Shown piece after piece: positions 1-4,595 of a stretch of 5,853 bases of DNA. The position numbers were made by a program, and so were the translations under genes. Source of the DNA: CAYOHG01 sp964465125 (GTDB lineage Bacteria; Planctomycetota; Phycisphaerae; UBA1845; Fen-1342); assembly GCA_964465125.1 (NCBI GenBank), contig CAYXIO010000101.1, forward strand, positions 1 to 5,853. The letters run 5' to 3'. Numbering within the stretch: the first letter of the stretch is position 1; each line of letters opens with the position of its first letter. Under the pieces are notes generated by a model, which worked only from the letters and a program-made list of their open reading frames with translations, was not told the DNA's origin and did not search any database.

Positions 1-340
1 GCCCGCCGTTGAAATAAGCTGTGTGGTTGGCCCACTCGCCGATGCTCCGCGCATCAAGCCGCTGCACGGCGCCGTCGGCCAGCGATGCGATCAGCAGGTA
101 GCTGCCGTCCGCGAGCACGGCGTCGCCGAAATGCAGCCGCATCCACGGGGCGCCGTGCCCGTCGATGACCTGATCGAAGACAAGCTGCTCCTGCGGCGTG
201 GGGTTGTCGAGGAGGTCGGTGCTCAGGCCGAGCTTGAGCGCGCGCTGCGCGATCGGCTGTGTCTGTGCGCTGGAGCTCGCGACGATCGCGGCGAGCACAA
301 CGCCCGCGGCGAGGCGCAGAATCACATTCGTAGAAGCCAT
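1..340 (-). CDS. Secreted protein, N-terminal part (C-terminus beyond window); possible N-terminal domain of a secreted serine protease
   Basis: Translation from the ATG at 338-340 stays open to the window edge (113 codons), so the C-terminus is missing. An AGGGGAG Shine-Dalgarno lies at 347-353, 6 bases from the start. Residues 1-25 form a signal peptide: a short n-region ending in Arg9, a hydrophobic core LAAGVVLAAIVA, and a likely cleavage after Ala25 (SSA|QT). The mature part contains WMRLHFGDAVLADGSYLLI, then a segment with DGAVQRLDARSIGEW and AYFNGG. From memory, this layout (aromatic-RL-F, GSYL, DG-Q-L, W, AYFNG) resembles the region before the catalytic domain in planctomycete secreted trypsin-like peptidases, but no catalytic residue lies inside the window, so the protease assignment is inference. 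The protein is exported, probably by Sec. The next gene upstream ends 178 bases away on the same strand, so this gene probably has its own promoter. Confidence 0.8.
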   Translation of the reverse strand, partial: MASTNVILRLAAGVVLAAIVASSSAQTQPIAQRALKLGLSTDLLDNPTPQEQLVFDQVIDGHGAPWMRLHFGDAVLADGSYLLIASLADGAVQRLDARSIGEWANHTAYFNGG

Positions 341-518
341 GAGATACTCCCCTGATTGAAGTACGGTGCGAACCCAATGCCGACACGGGCTGCTCGAGAA
401 CCGATCCCTTCGTCGGCTGTCCCCTCGGTCGATTTCTCGGACCAGGGTCCACACTAGCGAGAGCCGCCGGACATCGCAACGCCAATTGGCGGGACCCTTG
501 CGTTTCGCGAACGACCGG
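341..518. other. Intergenic region upstream of the secreted-protein gene
   Basis: These 178 bases separate two leftward genes and should hold the promoter of the secreted-protein gene and the 3' end of the membrane-protein transcript. I see a perfect 10-base palindrome GCCAATTGGC at 481-490. I also see a bulged inverted repeat (CCCT-C-GGTC at 422-430 against GACC-AGGG at 440-447). Neither is followed by a T-tract in the leftward direction, so no rho-independent terminator can be claimed. I found no convincing -35/-10 pair. Confidence 0.35.
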
Positions 519-1094
519 CTACCAGCGGAACGAATGGCCCCACTGCGAGACGTCGACGAGGTCAATCGACTCGGGCTTCACGTCCACGATGCGCCAGCCG
601 GCGTATTCGCGTCGAAAGCGGATCTGCCAGCGGCTGCGCAGCGAGCCGCCGCCGCCCGCGTCCCGCGCGAGCACCGTGGCCAGGTAGCTGGCGCTGACGA
701 CGAATTCGTCGGCCGTTTCGCGGACGACGCGCAGCTCCATCCGCCGCAGGAACTCGACCTGGGTCTTTTCCAGAGCCCGCGACACCTCGTCGAGAAAACG
801 CGTCCGGTCCCATTCCCCTACGCGGAACGACGGCGAAACTCCGTTCGCCAGCGCGTCCGTCCGCGACGCCAGCAGGTCCAGCTCGATGCGGCCCAGCGCG
901 TACCCGGCCACCTCGCGCGGCCGAACCACCCACGCCTGGACGATCAGCAGCACCGCGGCGACCGCCAGGCCGATGAGCAACGGCCGCGCCCGTCCCCCAC
1001 GGCGCCAGTACACGAGCAGGAAGAAGAGAATCGGAACGAGCAGCGCCAGCAGCGCCGCGGGCGACTCGAACAGCAGCCAGGTGAGAGTATCCAC
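519..1094 (-). CDS. Two-helix membrane protein with soluble C-terminal domain (possibly NTF2-like)
   Basis: The 191-residue protein reads from a GTG at 1092-1094 to a TAG at 519-521. That GTG is preceded by GGAG at 1104-1107 with 9 bases spacing and places the first helix near the N-terminus. Upstream in-frame GTG codons at 1133 and 1166 are possible (up to 215 residues), but I see no Shine-Dalgarno before them. Residues about 9-30 and 38-57 are hydrophobic helices joined by a basic RRGGRARP turn, like the N-terminal helices of BatA/VWA-type membrane proteins. Residues about 60-191 are soluble and mix helix (DEVSRALEKTQVEFLRRM) with strands (LRVVRETADEFVVSASYLA, then WQIRFRREYAGWRIVDVKPE). 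This ends like an NTF2/SnoaL-type alpha+beta fold with a strand hairpin and WRI-DV. The fold is inferred from pattern only, and no catalytic residue is apparent. The function is unknown. It may be a membrane-anchored sensor or assembly factor. Confidence 0.75.
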   Translation of the reverse strand: MDTLTWLLFESPAALLALLVPILFFLLVYWRRGGRARPLLIGLAVAAVLLIVQAWVVRPREVAGYALGRIELDLLASRTDALANGVSPSFRVGEWDRTRFLDEVSRALEKTQVEFLRRMELRVVRETADEFVVSASYLATVLARDAGGGGSLRSRWQIRFRREYAGWRIVDVKPESIDLVDVSQWGHSFRW

Positions 1095-1217
1095 GGCGTG
1101 CAGCTCCGCGGGGCCCACGGCCGGCCCGTTCACCAAATGTGAAGCAAATACGGCTTCCGCGCCCACAGCATATCTTTACAATGCAGTGTTGACATACGCC
1201 CGGCGGAGGGATGGCCG
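1095..1217. promoter_or_regulatory. Divergent intergenic region with AT-richer core
   Basis: This region lies between the leftward membrane-protein gene and the rightward glycosyltransferase gene. Bases 1167-1200 are clearly AT-richer than their surroundings (TATCTTTACAATGCAG around 1171-1186, then GTTGACATA). A TTGACA at 1189-1194 matches a -35 box, but it is only 23 bases from the glycosyltransferase ATG and has no -10 box before it. It is therefore unlikely to drive that gene. Both genes probably start transcription in this stretch. The exact promoters cannot be assigned by eye. Confidence 0.3.
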
Positions 1218-2315
1218 ATGCGCATCGTCTATGGCGTTCACGGATACGGCCGCGGGCACGCAACCCGGGCGCTGGCAGTGCTGTCGGAGCTCTCACGCCA
1301 CCACGAGGTGCAGGTCCTCGCCGGCGGAGACGCCTTCGATGCCATGCAATCCCACTATCCCGTCACGCGCATCCCCACGCTCGGGTATTACTACCGCCGC
1401 AATGGAACGCGCTCGAATTGGCTGACGGCGAAGCACAATTTCTCGTCGATCATGGACCTGCTGTTTCGCGGGCCGGCCTTTCAGTTGGTGGCGGAAACGA
1501 TCCGGGCATTCGGGGCCGACGCCGCCATTTCGGATGCCGAGCCGTGGACGCTCAGCGCGGCCCGACGGTTGCGCGTCCCGCGCATCGGCTTTGACCATTT
1601 CGGGATCATGGCCTACTGCCGCCCGCCGATGCGCTTCTGGGATCAATTCCTCGTCGGGCGTGACGTTGGGCTCTACCGCTGGCTGATGGGCAACCCCGAG
1701 CGCGTTCTGGTGTCGAGCTTCTATCCCGCTCCGCCGCGCCGCTCGGGCGTGCGTGTGGTCGGGACGCTGCTGCGGCCGGAGGTCTTTCACGTGCGGGCCA
1801 GCGAGGGCGAGCACCTGCTGGCGTACTTCAACAAGGGCGAGCACCTCTTCACCGGCCGAATCGAGGATGCGCTGCGCGCCAGCGGGCTGCCGGTGCGCGT
1901 CTACGGGGCGGGCGCGCGCGGCGTGGAAGACAATCTCGATTTCCGGCCGCTGGGCAACCTCCCCTTCCTGCACGACCTGGCGTCGTGCCGCGCCGTGATC
2001 AGCACCGCCGGGAACCAGCTCGTCGGCGAAGCCCTGCATTTCGGCAAGCCGATGCTGGTCATGCCCGAGGACTGCGTCGAGCAGCGCGTCAACGGCCTGG
2101 CAATCGAACGGCTGGGCATCGGCATGCAGGTCTGGCAGCACTCGATCCACGAGGGCCAGCTTCGCGAGTTCCTCCAGCGCCTCGGCGAATTCAAGTCGAA
2201 CGTCAGCCTGCACGCGCGCGACAGCCGACGCGAAGCGGTCGCGGCGCTGGAATCGTTCTTGGCCGAGCTGGCCGGACGCGGGGCGTCGGACGAGCGGCAA
2301 ACCGACGTGGCGTAG
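1218..2315 (+). CDS. MurG-like GT-B glycosyltransferase (Glyco_trans_1_3 / MJ1255 type)
   Basis: This 365-residue protein is a predicted cytoplasmic or membrane-associated nucleotide-sugar-dependent glycosyltransferase. The N-terminal Rossmann domain opens with MRIVYGVHGYGRGHATRA (residues 1-18). Its Gly-rich loop and His14 match the acceptor-side loop of MurG and of the MJ1255 / 'teichoic acid biosynthesis related' family. Residues 101-110 (DAAISDAEPW) and 121-128 (PRIGFDHF) are also typical of that family. The C-terminal donor-binding domain contains ISTAGNQLVGEALHFGKPML (261-280) followed by PEDCVEQRVNG (283-293), the usual site that grips the nucleotide sugar. The last ~15 residues look disordered. 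GGAGGG at 1205-1210 lies 7 bases before the ATG and fixes the start. The donor and acceptor are unknown. The downstream radical SAM gene in the same direction suggests a shared small-molecule, lipid or glycan pathway. Confidence 0.9.
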   Translation: MRIVYGVHGYGRGHATRALAVLSELSRHHEVQVLAGGDAFDAMQSHYPVTRIPTLGYYYRRNGTRSNWLTAKHNFSSIMDLLFRGPAFQLVAETIRAFGADAAISDAEPWTLSAARRLRVPRIGFDHFGIMAYCRPPMRFWDQFLVGRDVGLYRWLMGNPERVLVSSFYPAPPRRSGVRVVGTLLRPEVFHVRASEGEHLLAYFNKGEHLFTGRIEDALRASGLPVRVYGAGARGVEDNLDFRPLGNLPFLHDLASCRAVISTAGNQLVGEALHFGKPMLVMPEDCVEQRVNGLAIERLGIGMQVWQHSIHEGQLREFLQRLGEFKSNVSLHARDSRREAVAALESFLAELAGRGASDERQTDVA

Positions 2316-2324
2316 GGGTCCATT

Positions 2325-2352
2325 CGCCGGCCGGCGCACGAACGCCGTGCGC
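2325..2352 (+). repeat. Overlapping inverted repeats in the gap between glycosyltransferase and radical SAM genes
   Basis: A perfect 12-base palindrome CGCCGGCCGGCG (2325-2336) overlaps a 7-bp hairpin GCGCACG / CGTGCGC (2334-2340 and 2346-2352, loop AACGC). It begins 10 bases after the glycosyltransferase stop. There is no T-run after the stem (GCGGAATTC follows), so it is at best a weak terminator, a transcript-stabilising hairpin or an operator. A poor promoter-like pair (TTCAAC at 2359-2364 and TACCAT at 2383-2388, 18 apart) follows it. Confidence 0.35.
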
Positions 2353-2423
2353 GCGGAATTCAACGCGATCGATCCTGCAAGCTACCATCAGGCCTTGGGC
2401 TGAACCGCGGAGGGTGGCCGGAG

Positions 2424-3566
2424 ATGCTTGGCTCGATGAGCCCAGCCGCCGCCGATAGGATGGGCCGCATGCGACCCGCCGCGCTGGCCATGTCGATCCT
2501 GACGAACCGCCTGGGCGGCGTGCCGCGCCCGTCGTGGTGCACCTACCTGGTCTGCTACCGCTGCAACGCGCGCTGCCAGATGTGCGATTCGTGGCGCGTC
2601 AAGCCGGGCAGCGAACTGACGCCGGCCGAAGTCGACACGGTCTTCGGCAAGATCGGCCGGCTCGACGTCGTTCGGCTCAGCGGCGGCGAGCCGTTTCTGC
2701 GCCTGGACCTGCCTGAGGTCGCGATCGCGGTTTTGCGCCAATCGCGGCCGAGCATCCTTCACATCACCACCAACGGCTCATTTCCCGATCGCATCGACGA
2801 CTTCGTGCGAGGCTTTCCGCGGCCCGCGCTGCTGCGCTTCATGGTCTCGTTCGACGGCGCCGCCGAGGAGCACGACCGCAATCGCGGCGCCGAAGTTACG
2901 TTCGAAACCGCGCTGGCCAGCGTTCAGCAACTCGTGGAGCTCCGCAGGCAGCACGGCCTGGAGGTCAGCGTCAATCACACGGTCATTTCCGCCCGCTCGC
3001 TGGAGGATAATCGCGAATTGCGGCGGATTTTCGGCGAGATGGGCGTCGAGGTGCACTCGGTGCTGGCCTACGCCGACTCGGCGATGTACGGGGCCAAGCT
3101 GCGCGGCACGAAGGCTGAGCACCTGATCGTGCCGGCCGGATACCCGCTTCATCCGGCCCTGCGCGGCGCCGACGTGCTTGGCTTCGTCGACGACGAGCTG
3201 CGCCGCGTGGGCGAATTCCGCAGCGCCATGCTGCGGCACGGCAAGAAATACTATCTGCGCGGGCTGCGGGCCCGGCTTGAACATGAGGCGTCCCGAGCGG
3301 GCAATGGACACACGCCCAGCGCGCGACCCAATCCGCCGTGCGTCGCGCTGCGCAGCCACATTCGCCTGCTGCCGGACGGCGGAGTGCCGGTCTGCCAATT
3401 CAACACCGAGCCTGTCGGCAACCTGCTCACACAGTCCTTCGACGAGGTCTGGCGCGGAGCGGCGGCGCGCGGCTCGCGCGCCTGGGTGGACGCCTGTCCG
3501 GGCTGCTGGGCGGAGTGCGAAGTGATGCCCAACGCGATCTTCAGCGGCGACATCCTCGTGTCGTGA
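2424..3566 (+). CDS. Radical SAM protein with short SPASM-like C-terminal cluster
   Basis: This 380-residue protein is a member of the radical SAM superfamily, whose enzymes use a [4Fe-4S] cluster and S-adenosylmethionine to generate a 5'-deoxyadenosyl radical. The cluster motif CNARCQMC gives Cys47, Cys51 and Cys54 (CX3CX2C). The SAM-contacting motif SGGEPF is at 86-91, with further barrel strands ILHITTNGSFP (111-121) and FMVSFDG (139-145). The C-terminal part has Cys306, then LLPDGGVPVC ending at Cys324, then CPGCWAEC (Cys358, Cys361, Cys365). This resembles a SPASM/twitch auxiliary-cluster region but has five visible cysteines rather than the seven of a full SPASM domain. GGAGGG at 2409-2414, 9 bases from the ATG, supports the start. 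In-frame ATGs at 2436, 2460 and 2469 would still keep the whole barrel. The substrate is not readable: SPASM members modify peptides, proteins or small molecules. It probably acts in the same pathway as the upstream glycosyltransferase, although the 108-base gap leaves room for a separate promoter. The protein is cytoplasmic. Confidence 0.93.
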   Translation: MLGSMSPAAADRMGRMRPAALAMSILTNRLGGVPRPSWCTYLVCYRCNARCQMCDSWRVKPGSELTPAEVDTVFGKIGRLDVVRLSGGEPFLRLDLPEVAIAVLRQSRPSILHITTNGSFPDRIDDFVRGFPRPALLRFMVSFDGAAEEHDRNRGAEVTFETALASVQQLVELRRQHGLEVSVNHTVISARSLEDNRELRRIFGEMGVEVHSVLAYADSAMYGAKLRGTKAEHLIVPAGYPLHPALRGADVLGFVDDELRRVGEFRSAMLRHGKKYYLRGLRARLEHEASRAGNGHTPSARPNPPCVALRSHIRLLPDGGVPVCQFNTEPVGNLLTQSFDEVWRGAAARGSRAWVDACPGCWAECEVMPNAIFSGDILVS

Positions 3567-3619
3567 AGCGGTCCGAGGCAACGAAGGCGACGCTCGGAAC
3601 CAAGCTGCCCGCGCTGCGC

Positions 3620-3940
3620 TCACCCGACGGCGATGCTGACGCTGAAGCGCGCGTCGACCGACGGTTCGCCCTCCCATTCCTGCCAGCGTTTCAATCGCAG
3701 CAGGACAACACCGGTGGCGACCGCACGGAAGCTCAGGACACGCGTGCCGCCGGCGCCGATCCCGCCGCCGGCGGGGCGAAAGTCGCTGCCGGCCGACGCC
3801 AGCGCGCCGCCGAGGTCGCCGTCAACCGCCCAGCGGCAGCCGCTGGTCGGCGTTTCGGGCAGCGAGATGTGGATCGCATCGCCCGCGTGGGCGCGGATCG
3901 TGGCGTTCTGATGCGTCTGTGTGAGAAAGATCTCGGGCAC
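3620..3940 (-). CDS. Chagasin-like inhibitor of papain-family cysteine peptidases (I42)
   Basis: The predicted protein has 106 residues, the usual chagasin size, and binds the active-site cleft of C1 peptidases through three loops. The visible loop motifs are LPETPTSGCRW (27-37; family consensus LPENPTTGYxW), GIGAGGTRVLSFRA (60-73; Gly-rich loop plus strand) and KRWQEWEG (84-91, the position of the family RPWE loop). The N-terminal GDAIHISLP strand and final FSVSIAV strand complete the beta-sandwich. I chose the GTG at 3938-3940 because GGGAG at 3948-3952 sits 7 bases upstream and the family fold begins there. An upstream in-frame GTG at 4015 would add 25 residues without a signal peptide. 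Many family members are exported, so the missing signal peptide is notable. The encoded C1 peptidase two genes upstream is the obvious target. The Asn-Pro-Thr-Thr-Gly loop is altered to Thr-Pro-Thr-Ser-Gly. The gene converges with the radical SAM gene across a 53-base gap. Confidence 0.87.
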   Translation of the reverse strand: MPEIFLTQTHQNATIRAHAGDAIHISLPETPTSGCRWAVDGDLGGALASAGSDFRPAGGGIGAGGTRVLSFRAVATGVVLLRLKRWQEWEGEPSVDARFSVSIAVG

Positions 3941-4030
3941 GGTCGCACTCCCGGGTTCGCATCGGCGCGCGTTGCGGAGCGCCGGCCCCACCGGCGCAGG
4001 GTCCCGCCGCCCCACGGCTTCGGATAGGCA

Positions 4031-4059
4031 GGCCCGTCGCGCCCCAAGCGCGACGGGCC
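4031..4059 (-). terminator. Perfect 12-bp GC-rich hairpin between the satellite protein and inhibitor genes
   Basis: GGCCCGTCGCGC (4031-4042) pairs perfectly with GCGCGACGGGCC (4048-4059) around a five-base loop (CCCAA on the plus strand). It lies 56 bases beyond the leftward stop at 4116 and 90 bases before the inhibitor start. The leftward transcript continues TGCCTATCC after the stem, without a real U-run. It could therefore be a partial terminator/attenuator, or a processing or stability element, rather than a classical intrinsic terminator. Confidence 0.55.
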
Positions 4060-4115
4060 CCGGTTCGGCTCTTGCAGATTCTACGGGCCGACGACCGCCT
4101 GACGAGCGCGGCGTC

Positions 4116-4580
4116 CTACCAGACGTACATCTCGTGCAGCAGGCCGTCAGCTTCTTCGCGGTAGTCGACGCGCGTCTGGGTCTGGCGGGCGTGGCTGCCG
4201 AGCACGGTCAGAGCCACGACCGCGGTGTCGGAGTTGTTGGCCAGCTTGCGCCAGCCGACGCCGTTGACATGCACCCACGAGTTGCGGTTCTGGTTGATCG
4301 ACCAGACGCCGGTAATGCGCTTGTCGCTCAGCCAGGCAGTGATTCCGGCGCCCAGCCCCTCTTCGGGCGGGCGGATCGCCGGGGCCGCGTCGCCGCTGCC
4401 GATCCCCGCGAAGCCGCCGGGCGCGGCACCGGCGCCGGCGCCGCTGTCGCCGCCGCAGCCGCAGCCGCCCGTGGCGGCGCGGGTCGTGGCAGGGGGGGGC
4501 TCGGTCGGGCCGGCCGGAGCGGAAGCGTCGGCGATGCTCGCGGCGGCGGTTCCGGGGACACGGGAAGGTCTTGCCATCAT
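4116..4580 (-). CDS. Small protein with Gly/Ala/Cys-rich N-terminus and a copy of the neighbouring protease's C-terminal domain
   Basis: This 154-residue protein is not recognised as a named family. Residues 1-75 are low-complexity, rich in Ala, Pro and Gly, with GGCGCGGDSGAGAG at 38-51 holding the only two cysteines (40 and 42). There is no signal peptide. Residues 81-154 match residues 299-371 of the upstream peptidase. The core KRITGVWSINQNRNSWVHV (87-105) followed by NGVGWRKL shares 15 of 27 positions with the peptidase segment, and both end in the pattern EE..G....-YV plus one residue. AAAGGGG lies directly after the peptidase stop and 8 bases before the ATG at 4578-4580. Only 15 bases separate the genes, so they are almost certainly co-transcribed and probably translationally coupled. 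Possible roles are a binding partner, adaptor, decoy or substrate of the peptidase. Alternatively it is a remnant of a duplicated peptidase whose catalytic part was lost. A run of eight C residues interrupts the N-terminal coding part (4492-4499). Confidence 0.85.
   Translation of the reverse strand: MMARPSRVPGTAAASIADASAPAGPTEPPPATTRAATGGCGCGGDSGAGAGAAPGGFAGIGSGDAAPAIRPPEEGLGAGITAWLSDKRITGVWSINQNRNSWVHVNGVGWRKLANNSDTAVVALTVLGSHARQTQTRVDYREEADGLLHEMYVW
4119..4340 (-). repeat. Downstream copy of the shared C-terminal domain
   Basis: This codes for residues 81-154 of the small protein. The domain is about 70 residues, Trp-rich, with a conserved frame KR..G.W.I.Q.RN.W.H..G.GWRK and an end pattern EE..G....-YV. 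It is homologous to the coding segment 4599-4817, which implies a duplication within this cluster. Confidence 0.8.
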
Positions 4581-4595
4581 CGGTTGCGCCCCTTT

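Noticed and set aside
366..1142. Rightward open frame of 258 codons opposite the membrane-protein gene
   Set aside because: The product is Arg/Gln-rich with no domain pattern, while the opposite strand encodes clear membrane helices.
1189..1194. TTGACA as the -35 box of the glycosyltransferase promoter
   Set aside because: It is 23 bases from the start codon and overlaps the leader with the ribosome binding site. No -10 box fits.
1293..2363. Leftward open frame of 356 codons opposite the glycosyltransferase
   Set aside because: Antisense to a gene with clear GT-B motifs. The composition is typical of a codon-bias shadow.
2534..2716. Short rightward frame inside the radical SAM gene
   Set aside because: Out-of-frame shadow of the radical SAM coding sequence with no independent ribosome binding site.
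3572..3598. Inverted repeat TCCGAG / CTCGGA in the convergent gap as a bidirectional terminator
   Set aside because: The stem is only 6 bp with a 15-base loop and no T-run on either side, too weak to call.
2778..3677. Leftward open frame of 299 codons opposite the radical SAM gene
   Set aside because: Antisense to a gene with the CX3CX2C motif and running into the inhibitor gene. No domain is visible.
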